A DNA stretch of 64,000 nt from Marinicauda salina (GCF_003122085.1 NZ_QEXV01000004.1:186001-250000); one strand, 5' to 3'; shown: positions 1 to 8,854, counted from the first letter of the stretch. Notes: a model not told the origin generated them from the sequence alone. Program-made: numbers and translations.

Positions 1-703
1 CATCGAGCGGATGCGCGAGATGGCCGTGCGGATGGGATTCGGCCAGCTCTTCGATATCGGCATGGCGATCCCGTCGCGCGCCGAGGGGCTCTATCCGAGC
101 CCGCAATGGAAGCGCGCCCGCCGCGGCCAGCCCTGGACGACGGGCGACACCTACAACACCGGCATCGGGCAGGGCTTCGTCCTGTCCTCGCCGCTGCAGC
201 TGGCCGTGATGACGGGCCGGCTGGCGACAGGGCGGGCGATCGTGCCGACCCTGTCGCGCCGTCCCGAAGCGCCGGCCTTCCCGGAACTGGGCATCGCGCC
301 CGATCATCATTCGATCGTCCACGACGCCCTGCGCGCCGTCGTCCACGAGCCGGGCGGCACGTCCTACTGGACGCTGCGCGGCGGGCTCGGGATCGAGGGC
401 GTGGAGATGTGCGGCAAGACCGGCACCTCGCAGGTCTACTCGATCACGCCCGAGGAACGCGCCCGGGGCGTGCGCGACCAGGAGGACCTGCCCTGGCGGC
501 TCCGGAATCACGGCCTGTTCATCGGCTATGCGCCCGCGGCCGATCCCCAGTACGCCGTCGCCCTGGTCGTCGAGCACGGCGGGGGCGGTTCGAGCGCGGC
601 GGCGCGCCCGGCGCGCGACATCCTCAAGGACATCGTCGAACGCGATCCCGCCGGACGGATGGGCCCGATCGCGGCGCGCGCCGACGGCGCGGGGAGGGGC
701 TAG
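1..703 (+). CDS. mrdA: Penicillin-binding protein 2, C-terminal part (5' end outside window)
   Basis: This is the end of the class B transpeptidase of the elongasome, which cross-links lateral-wall peptidoglycan in the periplasm. The frame is open from base 2, so the start and N-terminal dimerisation domain lie upstream; 233 residues are visible. The transpeptidase KTGTS motif is present (about residues 138-142 of the visible part), preceded by the GQGF..SPLQLA segment typical of PBP2. The catalytic SxxK serine is not in the window. The next gene is rodA, starting 4 bases after this stop, which is the classical mrdA-rodA order. Family assignment is firm. Confidence 0.95.
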   Translation, partial: IERMREMAVRMGFGQLFDIGMAIPSRAEGLYPSPQWKRARRGQPWTTGDTYNTGIGQGFVLSSPLQLAVMTGRLATGRAIVPTLSRRPEAPAFPELGIAPDHHSIVHDALRAVVHEPGGTSYWTLRGGLGIEGVEMCGKTGTSQVYSITPEERARGVRDQEDLPWRLRNHGLFIGYAPAADPQYAVALVVEHGGGGSSAAARPARDILKDIVERDPAGRMGPIAARADGAGRG

Positions 704-707
704 ACCG

Positions 708-1853
708 ATGGCCGTCTTCGCCCAGACCGTCCCGCGCGATCTCCGCAGCAAGCTCTACGAGATCAACTGGGCCTTCGTGCTGCTGGTGCTGCTCGCCGGC
801 GCCATCGGCGTGGGCATGCTCTACTCGGTGGCCGGCGGCGACTGGAGCCCGTGGGCGATCCGCCATGCCGGCCGCTTCGCCGGCGGCGTTCTGCTGATGA
901 TGGTCGCGGCGATGTTCCCGCCGCGATTCTGGATCGGGCTGGCCTATCCCGCCTATCTCGGCGCGCTGATCCTGCTCGTCGGCGTCGAGCTGTTCGGCGT
1001 CACCGCGATGGGCGCGCAGCGCTGGCTCGAGTTCGGCCCGATCCGCATGCAGCCCTCGGAGATCATGAAGGTCGCGCTCGTGCTGGCGCTGGCGCGCTAC
1101 TACCACGACATCGAGCCGGAGCGCGTCTCCAGCCTCGGCGGGCTGCTCGTGCCGGCGGTGATGATCGGCGCGCCGGTGGCGCTGATCATGAAACAGCCCG
1201 ATCTCGGCACGGCGATGCTGGTGGGCGCGACCGGCGCGGCGATCGTGTTCATGGCGGGGCTGAGCTGGAAGGTGATCATCGGCGCGGGCGGACTGGCCTC
1301 CGTCGGCGCGCCGCTCTTTCTTCAGTACGGCCTGCAGGACTATCAGCGCGACCGCGTTCTGACCTTCCTCAACCCGGAGGCCGATCCGCTGGGGGCGGGC
1401 TACCAGATCCTGCAGTCGAAGATCGCCCTGGGCTCCGGCGGCCTGACCGGAAAGGGCTTCATGCAGGGCACGCAGGCCCATCTCAACTACCTGCCCGAGA
1501 AGCAGACCGACTTCATCTTCACCATGCTCGGCGAGGAGTTCGGCTTCGTCGGCGGGATCGGCGTGCTGGCGATCTATGCGCTGATCCTGGGCAACTGCAT
1601 CCTCATCGCGACCTCGTGCAAGTCGATCTTCCTGAGGCTGGTCACGATGGGCATCGCCACGACGATGGCGCTCTACGTCTTCATCAACACCGCCATGGTG
1701 ATGGGGTTGGCGCCGGTGGTCGGCGTGCCGCTGCCGATGATCTCCTATGGCGGCACGGTCATGATCACCGTCCTGTTCGGGCTCGGCCTGGTGCTGGGCG
1801 CGCACGTCCACCGCGGCGCCGAACCCCCGCAAGGCGCGGGGCTTTTCGGCTGA
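708..1853 (+). CDS. rodA: Rod shape-determining SEDS glycosyltransferase RodA
   Basis: This 381-residue polytopic inner-membrane protein of the SEDS family polymerises peptidoglycan glycan strands together with PBP2. Recognisable family segments are GAQRWLEFGPIRMQPSE, the PDLGTA loop, the NPEADPLGAGYQ periplasmic motif, TDFIFTMLGEEFG and a C-terminal VGVPLPMISYGG segment. The ATG at 708 is chosen because it follows mrdA by 4 bases and has GGGGAGGGG just upstream; the frame is open further upstream but overlaps mrdA. It is very likely cotranscribed with mrdA. Confidence 0.96.
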   Translation: MAVFAQTVPRDLRSKLYEINWAFVLLVLLAGAIGVGMLYSVAGGDWSPWAIRHAGRFAGGVLLMMVAAMFPPRFWIGLAYPAYLGALILLVGVELFGVTAMGAQRWLEFGPIRMQPSEIMKVALVLALARYYHDIEPERVSSLGGLLVPAVMIGAPVALIMKQPDLGTAMLVGATGAAIVFMAGLSWKVIIGAGGLASVGAPLFLQYGLQDYQRDRVLTFLNPEADPLGAGYQILQSKIALGSGGLTGKGFMQGTQAHLNYLPEKQTDFIFTMLGEEFGFVGGIGVLAIYALILGNCILIATSCKSIFLRLVTMGIATTMALYVFINTAMVMGLAPVVGVPLPMISYGGTVMITVLFGLGLVLGAHVHRGAEPPQGAGLFG

Positions 1854-1959
1854 GCGCGGCTTGACCCGCGTCGCCAGTTGACAGAATCTCCGCGGCCATC
1901 CGCCGCACGCGCGGCGAGGGGGAAAATGCGCCGGCGCGCCGGCAGCGGGGAGGTAAGCA

Positions 1960-3324
1960 ATGGCTTCGATGGGCGGACCGTCTGCGCACGGCACCTGGGG
2001 CACGCGATTCGGCTTTCTGATGGCGGCGATCGGCTCCTCGGTCGGCCTCGGGAACTTCTGGCGCTTCCCCTACACGGCCGGCGAGAACGGCGGCGCGGCT
2101 TTCGTCTTCATCTACCTGCTCTGCGTCGCATTCATCGGGCTTCCGATCCTGATCGCCGAGCTGAGCGTCGGCCGCCACGCCAAGCGTTCGGCCGTCGGCT
2201 CGGTGCGCAAGATGGCGTTCGACGCCGGCGCGCCGCAGGGATGGGCGATCGCCGGCTGGGTCGCGATGGCCGGCGCCACCATGATCCTGTGCTTCTACTC
2301 GGTGGTGGCCGGCTGGGTGTCGGCCTACGTGTTCAAGATGTTCACCGGCGCGTTCGTCGGCGTGGAGGGCGCCGAGGTCGCCTCCCGGTTCAACGATCAC
2401 GTGTCCAACACCGGCGCGGTCATCGGCTGGCACTCGGTGTTCATGCTCGTCACGCTCGCAGTCGTGAGCTTCGGCGTCACCAAGGGCATCGAGCGCGTCG
2501 TCTCGGTGCTGATGCCGATCTTCTTCCTGATGCTGCTCGGCCTCGTCATCTACGCCGGCGTGGCCGGGGACATGGCGGCCGCTGCGACCTATCTGTTCGC
2601 GATCGACCTGAGCGAGGTGACCGCGGACACCGTGCTCGCCGCGCTGGGTCAGGCCTTCTTCTCGATCGGCGTCGGCGGCGCGATCATGATCACCTACGGG
2701 TCCTACCTGCCGCAGTCTGACAACCTGCCCCAGTCGGCGGGCATCATCGTCGGCGCCGACACCATGATCGCGATCGTCGCCGGCCTGGCGATCTTCCCGT
2801 TCGTGTTCGCCTTCACCGCGCTGGAGCCCGACGCCGGACCGGCGCTGTTCTTCCAGGCGCTGCCCGCCGCCTTCGCGCAGATGCCGGGCGGTCAGACCGT
2901 CGGCACGGCCTTCTTCGCGCTGGCCTTCATCGCGGCGCTGACCTCGTCGATCTCGCTGCTGCAGGTGATCGTCGCCTTCGGCGAGGAGCACACCGATTTC
3001 GGCCGCGTCGGATCGGCGGTCTTCTTCACCGCGATCGTCTGGCTCGTCGGGGTCGGGGCGGCCTATTCAGGCGACTTCTTCAACTTCCTGGACCTGATCT
3101 CGGGGCGGATCCTGCTGCCGCTGGGCGGCCTGACCATCGCCCTGTTCACCGGCTGGGTCGTCTCCAAGGCGCTCATGCAGAAGGAGCTGCCGCATGCGAG
3201 CCCGGCGGTGTTCGCCTACTGGCGCTTCGCCATCCGCTACCCGGTGCCGATCGCCGTGGCGCTGATCATCGTGACGGGTCTGGCGGCGACCTTCGGCGTC
3301 GAGCTGCCGCTGGTCGGGGGCTGA
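1960..3324 (+). CDS. Sodium-dependent transporter of the NSS/SNF family
   Basis: This 454-residue secondary transporter of the neurotransmitter:sodium symporter family probably takes up amino acids or related compounds with Na+ across the inner membrane. The N-terminus carries the family signature around residues 22-36 (IGSSVGLGNFWRFPY), which forms TM1 and the Na+/substrate site. About eleven to twelve hydrophobic segments follow. A strong GGGGAGGT ribosome site lies a few bases before the ATG. The substrate cannot be read from sequence. It ends 4 bases from a convergent peptidase gene, and both stops lie in a 12-bp palindrome. Confidence 0.93.
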   Translation: MASMGGPSAHGTWGTRFGFLMAAIGSSVGLGNFWRFPYTAGENGGAAFVFIYLLCVAFIGLPILIAELSVGRHAKRSAVGSVRKMAFDAGAPQGWAIAGWVAMAGATMILCFYSVVAGWVSAYVFKMFTGAFVGVEGAEVASRFNDHVSNTGAVIGWHSVFMLVTLAVVSFGVTKGIERVVSVLMPIFFLMLLGLVIYAGVAGDMAAAATYLFAIDLSEVTADTVLAALGQAFFSIGVGGAIMITYGSYLPQSDNLPQSAGIIVGADTMIAIVAGLAIFPFVFAFTALEPDAGPALFFQALPAAFAQMPGGQTVGTAFFALAFIAALTSSISLLQVIVAFGEEHTDFGRVGSAVFFTAIVWLVGVGAAYSGDFFNFLDLISGRILLPLGGLTIALFTGWVVSKALMQKELPHASPAVFAYWRFAIRYPVPIAVALIIVTGLAATFGVELPLVGG

Positions 3325-3332
3325 GCGCTCAG
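3321..3332. terminator. 12-bp perfect palindrome holding two convergent stop codons
   Basis: CTGAGCGCTCAG is self-complementary and contains the TGA of the sodium symporter (3322-3324) and the TGA of proline iminopeptidase read on the other strand (3329-3331). There is no T-tract, so it is a weak candidate for a bidirectional transcript end. Confidence 0.3.
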
Positions 3333-4300
3333 TCCAGCCGCCGGGCGAAGGCGTCGGTGGCGCGCACGAGCGCGTCGATGACGCCCGGCTCGCCGGCGGC
3401 GTGGCCGGCGTCGGGCACGATCTCCAGGCGCGCGCCGGGCCAGGCCTTCGACAGCGCCCAAGCGGTCCGCGGCGGCGTCACCATGTCGTAGCGCCCCTGG
3501 ACGATCACGCCGGGAATGTCCTGGAGATGACGGGTGTCCTCGAGCAGGACGCCGTCGCGCTCGAGGAAGCCGCGATTGAGAAAGTAGTGCGTCTCGATGC
3601 GCGCCAGCGCGTCCGAGCGGCGCGGGTCCGGGGCGTCCTGCGAGCGGGACGGATCGAGACTGATCAGCGCGCTTTCCCAGCGCGCCCACTCCATGGTGTC
3701 GGCCCGGCGCGCGCGGATGTCGTCGATCATCACCCGGTCATGGTAGGCGCGGACTATGTCGTCGCGCTCGGTCGCGGACAGCCGGTCGGTCAGCCGCTCC
3801 CAGGCGTCGGGGAACAGCATGTTGGCGCCGTGACGGTAGAACCAGTCGAGTTCGAGCCGCGAGCAGGTGAACACGCCGCGCAGGATGAGGCCGAGCACGT
3901 GCTCGGGACAGCGCCGCGCATAGGCCAGCCCCAGCGTGGCGCCCCAGGATCCGCCGAAGACGAGCCAGCGATCGACGCCCAGCGCCGCGCGCAATCGCTC
4001 GAGATCGCCGACCAGCCGCTCGGTGTCGTTGGCGCGGGTCTCGGCGAAGGGGCGCGAGCGCCCGCATCCGCGCTGATCGAAGACGATGACGCGGTAGCGA
4101 TCGGGATCGAAGAAGCGGCGCATCGCCGCAGCCGCGCCGCCGCCGGGGCCGCCGTGCAGCGCCACGGCGGGCACGCCGTCGGGACGTCCGCACTCCTCGT
4201 AATAGAGCGTATGGCCTTCTCCGACATCGAGCATTCCGGTCCGGAAAGGCTCGATCGCGGGATGCAATCCGATCCGTCGGGCGTGGCGATGGGCGTCCAT
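3329..4300 (-). CDS. pip: Proline iminopeptidase (alpha/beta hydrolase, S33)
   Basis: This 323-residue cytoplasmic peptidase releases N-terminal proline from peptides. The alpha/beta-hydrolase landmarks are clear: the oxyanion HGGPGGG (residues 49-55), DQRGCGRS (75-82), the nucleophile elbow GGSWG with Ser118, then an acidic residue in QGRYDMVTPP and a histidine in DAGHAAGEPG near the C-terminus. Length matches the bacterial PIP family. The gene is divergent from the lipoprotein at 4430 across a relatively AT-rich spacer that probably holds both promoters. Confidence 0.93.
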   Translation of the reverse strand: MDAHRHARRIGLHPAIEPFRTGMLDVGEGHTLYYEECGRPDGVPAVALHGGPGGGAAAAMRRFFDPDRYRVIVFDQRGCGRSRPFAETRANDTERLVGDLERLRAALGVDRWLVFGGSWGATLGLAYARRCPEHVLGLILRGVFTCSRLELDWFYRHGANMLFPDAWERLTDRLSATERDDIVRAYHDRVMIDDIRARRADTMEWARWESALISLDPSRSQDAPDPRRSDALARIETHYFLNRGFLERDGVLLEDTRHLQDIPGVIVQGRYDMVTPPRTAWALSKAWPGARLEIVPDAGHAAGEPGVIDALVRATDAFARRLD

Positions 4301-4429
4301 GCGGCTGAATTTTTCCCGACGATTGCGTTTTCGCTCTTTGTATACGGGAAGATTATGCGTTTTTATTATGGGAGCAAGCGACGCAAGGGGGGCGTCGCGA
4401 ATGGCGAGACTGAGGGAGTGACCACAATC

Positions 4430-5065
4430 GTGCGATCCGTTGCGCCGTCACTACGCGCGTGCTGCATCATCGCGTGCGCCGCGGCGCTTACCGCCTGCGC
4501 CAGCGCGCCGCTCGACCTCGCCTTCCAGCGCGAGCGCGCGGCCGCGCCCGTCGAGACCGAGCTGCGCGACGCCGCCCGCGAGATGACCGATCAGGTTGAG
4601 GCCGCCGGCTGGAGTCTTTCCGAGGACGGCGGCGTCTCCATGGGCGGTTTCCTCGATCGCCTGGTGCGCGGCGGACGGCAGGGCGCGCCGGACCAGTCGC
4701 CCGTTGAACGCTATCTGGCCGAGGCCGGCGATGCTCCGGGCCCCCGTCTCGAGGCCGACATCGCCGCGGCGTCGGCGATGAGTTCCGAGGTCGCACGCAA
4801 CGCGCTCGCCGTCGCCTCGACGGGCGCGTCGCTCGACTCCGATGCGTTGGCGCGGGATATCGCGGCTGCGGAGTCCGCGCTCGGCGCGGCGCGGCGTGCA
4901 CGCGCCTTCTTCGTCGAGGTGCGCGCCAGCGCGCCGGAGGGAGCGGACGCGCCGGGCCTGGAGTCCGCGCTCGTCGATCTGGACGCCTCCATCGCCGCGC
5001 TGGCGACGGCCGCCGATGCGCTCGCGGAGCGCCGCTGGGCCGGCGAAGACGCGCTGGTCGGCTAG
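4430..5065 (+). CDS. Putative lipoprotein of unknown function
   Basis: This is a 211-residue predicted lipoprotein. A short basic N-terminus and hydrophobic stretch end in the lipobox LTAC, so the mature protein begins at a lipidated Cys. The rest is Ala/Glu/Asp-rich and helical, with no recognised domain. I take GTG 4430 because GAGGGAG lies 11 bases upstream; GTG 4418 is an in-frame alternative. A seven-codon ORF (ATG 4401) ends in TGA overlapping GTG 4418. The stop overlaps the start of the downstream methyltransferase by one base (TAGTG), so the two are translationally coupled. Long in-frame readthrough upstream of 4418 is antisense to pip and not real. Confidence 0.7.
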   Translation: MRSVAPSLRACCIIACAAALTACASAPLDLAFQRERAAAPVETELRDAAREMTDQVEAAGWSLSEDGGVSMGGFLDRLVRGGRQGAPDQSPVERYLAEAGDAPGPRLEADIAAASAMSSEVARNALAVASTGASLDSDALARDIAAAESALGAARRARAFFVEVRASAPEGADAPGLESALVDLDASIAALATAADALAERRWAGEDALVG

Positions 5066-5685
5066 TGGACGCCGCCGCGCCGGAATTCGATCCTCAAACG
5101 GTCAGTGGGTTCCTGGAGCCCGACGAGGGCGAGGCGCTGTTTCGCCAGGCGTCCGCCGTCGCCGCGCCGGGCGCATTCGTCGAGATCGGATCGTGGTGCG
5201 GGCGCTCGACGGTTTATCTGGGCCGCGCCGCGCGCCGGGCCGGACGCCTGGTCTTCGCCGTCGATCACCATCGCGGCTCCGAGGAGCACCAGCCCGGCGA
5301 GGGCTATCACGATCCCGAGCTGTTCGACGCCGAGCTCGGCCGCGTCGACACCCTGCCGGCGTTCCGCCGCACCATCGCGCACGCGGGCCTCGAGGACGCC
5401 GTCATCGCCATGGTGGGCGATTCCGCGGCGATCGGGCGGGCGTGGAGCGGCCCGGTGAGCTTTCTCTTCATCGACGGCGGGCACGCCATGGAGACCGCGC
5501 TGGCGGACTATCGGGCATGGGCCGGTCATGTCGCGCCGGGCGGGGTTCTGGCCATCCACGACGTGTTTCCCGACCCGGCCGACGGCGGGAGGCCGCCCTA
5601 CGAGATCTGGAAGCGCGCCACGGAGTCGGACCTGTTCGAGCCGGTCGAGCGCGTCAGGTCGCTCGAATTTCTGCGGCGTCTGTGA
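5065..5685 (+). CDS. Class I SAM-dependent methyltransferase (Methyltransf_24-like)
   Basis: A 206-residue Rossmann-fold protein. Motif I is FVEIGSWCGRST (residues about 38-49), followed by a beta2 acid in FAVDHHRG and a second acidic motif FLFIDGGH near residue 139, with a VAPGGVLAIHDVF strand. This pattern matches the small O-methyltransferase-like group that includes cephalosporin-hydroxylase-type proteins. The substrate is unknown. Translation starts at GTG overlapping the lipoprotein stop. Its last 32 bases overlap, tail to tail, the end of the minus-strand toroid gene. Confidence 0.8.
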   Translation: MDAAAPEFDPQTVSGFLEPDEGEALFRQASAVAAPGAFVEIGSWCGRSTVYLGRAARRAGRLVFAVDHHRGSEEHQPGEGYHDPELFDAELGRVDTLPAFRRTIAHAGLEDAVIAMVGDSAAIGRAWSGPVSFLFIDGGHAMETALADYRAWAGHVAPGGVLAIHDVFPDPADGGRPPYEIWKRATESDLFEPVERVRSLEFLRRL

Positions 5686-6754
5686 GCCAGGCGTCGGATC
5701 GCGCGTGGCGGATCAGAAGATCCGATCCCGCGCTGAGGCCGTCGAGCGCGTCGGCGGCGAGCACCATCGCCGCCGAGGTCCAGCTCGGCCGCTCCTTCGG
5801 CCAGATCATGCCGAGATCGAACTGCCAGCCCATCCAGTAGCCCTCGGCGTCGCCCGAGAGCGGGGCGAGATCGCTGACCAGCGTCCGGGCATCGTCGACC
5901 CGGCCCACCGAGAGACAGGCCAGCGCCAGCTCCGCGGTCTCGGCGGCCGTCACCCAGGGCTCCTCGCCGACGCAGCGGCAGCCGAGATCGGCGACCACGA
6001 AGCGGTCCCAGCCGCGCGACAGGTGGGCCCGCGCCTCGAGCCCCGTCACCACGCCGGTCAGCACCGGATAGTACCAGTCCATGGCGTAGTTCGAGCGATC
6101 GACGTCGAAGCGGTCGAAGCGATCGGGCCGGTGAGCGAACGCCTCGCCGATCGCCCGGCGCGCCCGGGCCCAGTCTGTGCGCGTGCGTCCCAGCGCGTCG
6201 GCGATGCGCAGCCCGCACTCGAAACTCTTGAACAGCGAGGCGTTGCCTGCGCGCAGCGAGTCGATCGCGTGCAGCGGCTGATCGGGGTCGGGATCACGCC
6301 AGACGATGTCGCCGTGGGCGGTTTGCCGAGCGGCGGCGAAATCGAGCGCGCGCGAGACCATCGCCTCGTGACGCGCGATCAGGCGGGGCTCGTCGAGGGC
6401 GAGCGCGCAGCGCAGCACGGTCACGGCGGCGTAGCCCGCGAAATTGGTGTCCCGCGCGGTGACCGGAACTTCCGGCGGGGCGATGCGCTCGCCGGCGGCG
6501 TCCATCGGCACGCCCGCGCCGAGCTCGCCGGTCCAGCCGCCGTCGGGCTCCTGGCGGTCGGCGAGGGCGTCGAGCGCGGCGTGGACCGCTTCGGCGCGAT
6601 CCGCCACGGCGAGCGCCATCGCGCACTCGCCGTGGTTCCAGGGGTCCCAGACCCCGGCCTCGATCCAGGGGATCGAGCCGTCGGCGCGTTGCAGCGCGGC
6701 GATGCGGTCGGCGCAGGCGCGCACGTCGACGCCGGCGTGGGGACGGGCCGTCAT
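5654..6754 (-). CDS. Alpha/alpha-toroid protein with QW-type motifs (prenyltransferase/squalene-oxidase-repeat-like)
   Basis: A 366-residue protein built of helical repeats. QW-like motifs (Q-x2-DG-x-W) are seen as QRADGSIPW near residue 23 and QEPDGGW near residue 65, with a degenerate RQTAHGDIVW further on. Other aromatic-rich segments are WDPWNHGECAMAL, NYAMDWYYPVLTG, EEPWVTAAETAE and YWMGWQFDLGMIWP. These suggest an (alpha/alpha)6 barrel as in terpene cyclases, prenyltransferases and some glycosidases. I see no DxDD cyclase motif, so calling it a terpene cyclase would be unsafe. Start ATG 6754 overlaps the methyltransferase stop (ATGA). It is the third gene of a coupled trio with a GT4 and a methyltransferase. 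Confidence 0.7.
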   Translation of the reverse strand: MTARPHAGVDVRACADRIAALQRADGSIPWIEAGVWDPWNHGECAMALAVADRAEAVHAALDALADRQEPDGGWTGELGAGVPMDAAGERIAPPEVPVTARDTNFAGYAAVTVLRCALALDEPRLIARHEAMVSRALDFAAARQTAHGDIVWRDPDPDQPLHAIDSLRAGNASLFKSFECGLRIADALGRTRTDWARARRAIGEAFAHRPDRFDRFDVDRSNYAMDWYYPVLTGVVTGLEARAHLSRGWDRFVVADLGCRCVGEEPWVTAAETAELALACLSVGRVDDARTLVSDLAPLSGDAEGYWMGWQFDLGMIWPKERPSWTSAAMVLAADALDGLSAGSDLLIRHARSDAWLTDAAEIRAT

Positions 6755-7470
6755 GACGCCTCCTTGGTGAAGTAGAGCGCCACGGACTTGCCCATGACGG
6801 GGTTGAGGGCGGCCTCGAGCCCGCGGGTCAGGCGCGGCGCCGACAGCAGGTCCCACTCGAGGAATTTCCGGTAGGCCGAGACCATCCGGCTCTCGTCCTG
6901 GCGGTCCCAGCGCGCGCAGCGCAGCCACCAGTAGGGGCTGTGCAGCGCATGCGCCCAGTGGCGGCGGCGGAAGGCGAAGCCGCGCTGCTCGACCGCGCGG
7001 CGCAGGCCCCGGCCCTTGAAGATGCGCACATGCCCGCCCGGCGTATTGCGATAGCCTTCCGACAGCGCCCAGCAGATCGCCTCGGGCCAGTAGCGCGGCA
7101 CGGACAGCGCGAAGCGCCCGCCGGGCTTCAGCACGCGCTCGATTTCGTCGAGCGCGGCGGCGTAGTCAGGCAGGTGCTCGAGCACTTCGGAACAGATCAC
7201 GGCGTCGAAGCTGGCGTCGGGGAAGGGCAGGGCCAGCGCGTCGCCGGTGGCGAACACGGCGCTGCGGGGCGGATTGTCGGGCGGGGGCGGGAGCTCGAAG
7301 AAGCCGTCGAGCGCGGCGGTCAGATCGTCGAAATCCAGATCGACGCCGACGATGTCGAGCGCGGCCTCATGCCAATAGAGCGCGTGAAGATGCCGGCCCC
7401 GGCCGCAGCCGAGGTCGAGCACCCGCTGGCCGTCGGTCAGCTCGAGGTCGTCCAGATTCAGCGTGATCAT
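6751..7470 (-). CDS. Class I SAM-dependent methyltransferase
   Basis: A 239-residue methyltransferase of the UbiE/Methyltransf_11 type. Motif I is VLDLGCGRGRH (residues 16-26), followed by the acidic VGVDLDF, the DA..LPFPDASFDAVICSEVLEHLPD segment and RVLKPGGRFALSVP, which are standard family landmarks. The C-terminal third has aromatic and basic residues and is probably substrate-specific. ATGA overlaps with the upstream GT4 stop and the downstream toroid start show translational coupling. A lipid or glycolipid substrate is an inference from the neighbours only. Confidence 0.85.
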   Translation of the reverse strand: MITLNLDDLELTDGQRVLDLGCGRGRHLHALYWHEAALDIVGVDLDFDDLTAALDGFFELPPPPDNPPRSAVFATGDALALPFPDASFDAVICSEVLEHLPDYAAALDEIERVLKPGGRFALSVPRYWPEAICWALSEGYRNTPGGHVRIFKGRGLRRAVEQRGFAFRRRHWAHALHSPYWWLRCARWDRQDESRMVSAYRKFLEWDLLSAPRLTRGLEAALNPVMGKSVALYFTKEAS

Positions 7471-8756
7471 GCGTGCGCCGTCTCCTCGAGGGCGGCGTCG
7501 TAGAGCGCCATCGCGGCGGCGGCGTGGTCGCGCCAGCGGAACGCGTCGCGCGCGCGGCGGGCGCCGGCCTCGCTCATCCGCGCCTGCAGGGCGGGGTCGT
7601 CGAGGACTCGAGTCATCGCGTCGGCCAGGGCGGGCGCGTCGCCGACCGGCGTCACCAGGCCCGCGTCGCCCGCGACTTCGGGCAGCGCGCCGCCGTCGGA
7701 GACGATGACGGGCGCGCCGCACGCCATCGCCTCGGCGGCGGGGAAGCCGAAACCCTCGAACCGCGAGGCCGACACGAACACGGTCGCGCGGCGATAGAGA
7801 TCGGCCACCGCCTCGCGGCTCAGACCGGAGACGAAGGCGACGCGATCGACGAGGCCGGTGCGCTCGAGCATGCGCTTCGTCGGCCCCTCGCGCAGCGCGC
7901 CGATCACGGTCAGGCGCAGATCGGGCCGGTCGGGCGCGACCAGCGCCAGCGCCGAGACGATCACGTCCAACCCCTTGATCGGGACGTCGGCGCTGGCCAG
8001 CGCGACGAGATGGTCGGCCTCGCGCGGCGTCGCCGGATCCGGCCGGAAGCTGTCATGGTCGATGCCGTTGTGGGCGACGGCGATCTTCGCGGGATCGACG
8101 CCGCAGCGCTCGGCGTAGCCGCGCCGGGCGGCTTCGGAGACGGAGAGGAAGCGCGGCAGGCGCCGCGCGGTCGCGGCCTGGGTGTCGACGAAGTCGTGCC
8201 AGCGCTGCGTCAGAAGGCGTTTCCACCAGCGATCGGCGCCGGCGACGGCGAAGTCCCGGTCGATCGCGATCGGGTGATGCAGGGTGGTGATCACCGGCAT
8301 GCGGCGACTGATTTCGACCATGCCCGGCGCCAGGGTCTGGTTGTCGTGAACGACGTCGAAGCGATCGCCCTCGCGGCGCAGGAATTCGTCGAGGCGCCGG
8401 GCGAAGGCGGTCATCTCGCCGAACGCGCCGGTGTTGTGGGCGAGCCATTCGCCGCGATCGGCGCGCGATCTCAGATGCCGCCAGCGCAGCGCGAGGAAGG
8501 CGTTGTCCTCCGCGAAGAGATCGAGCGAAGGCAGCTTGATCAGCTCGACGCCGGGGACGAGGTCGGGCCAGGGCGGCCCGGAGGCGACGCTGACCTCGCA
8601 GCCGGCCTCGGCCAGCGCGCGCGACAGCTCGCGCACATAGACGCCCTGGCCGCCCACGTGCGGGGCGGACCGGTAACTCGAGACCAGCACCCGCCGCGGC
8701 GGAGTCCGCTCGGCGAGAGAGGCCGCGTCGGGGGCTGCGTCGAGGGCGTCCTTCAT
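7467..8756 (-). CDS. GT4 family glycosyltransferase
   Basis: A 429-residue GT-B fold retaining glycosyltransferase. The N-terminal half has the GGQGVYVRELSRALA glycine-rich acceptor loop. The C-terminal half has the nucleotide-sugar-binding E-x7-E motif in FEGFGFPAAEAMACGAPVI and the following GG.LPEV. It probably transfers a sugar from a nucleotide-sugar to a lipid or polysaccharide acceptor at the inner face of the membrane. It is the first gene of the minus-strand trio, divergent from the MFS gene across a 98-base spacer in which I see no clear promoter. Confidence 0.87.
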   Translation of the reverse strand: MKDALDAAPDAASLAERTPPRRVLVSSYRSAPHVGGQGVYVRELSRALAEAGCEVSVASGPPWPDLVPGVELIKLPSLDLFAEDNAFLALRWRHLRSRADRGEWLAHNTGAFGEMTAFARRLDEFLRREGDRFDVVHDNQTLAPGMVEISRRMPVITTLHHPIAIDRDFAVAGADRWWKRLLTQRWHDFVDTQAATARRLPRFLSVSEAARRGYAERCGVDPAKIAVAHNGIDHDSFRPDPATPREADHLVALASADVPIKGLDVIVSALALVAPDRPDLRLTVIGALREGPTKRMLERTGLVDRVAFVSGLSREAVADLYRRATVFVSASRFEGFGFPAAEAMACGAPVIVSDGGALPEVAGDAGLVTPVGDAPALADAMTRVLDDPALQARMSEAGARRARDAFRWRDHAAAAMALYDAALEETAHA

Positions 8757-8854
8757 CGGTCGGGCAAGCTAGACCGGGCGCCTGCCCGGGCCAAGCGGAA
8801 ACGGCCGCGCCGACAGGGCTAGGCGCGGCGCCCGGCCCGCGTTACACGCCGGTC

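Noticed and set aside
1878-1883. TTGACA as a -35 box for the sodium symporter gene
   Set aside because: No -10-like hexamer is found at 16-18 bases downstream in this GC-rich stretch.
3401-4417. Long in-frame extension upstream of the lipoprotein gene
   Set aside because: It lies antisense to proline iminopeptidase, whose catalytic motifs are intact; such open frames are expected by chance in GC-rich DNA.
5654-6754. Calling the toroid protein a squalene-hopene or terpene cyclase
   Set aside because: Only QW-like motifs are present. No DxDD or equivalent acid motif is seen and the length is about half of the cyclases.
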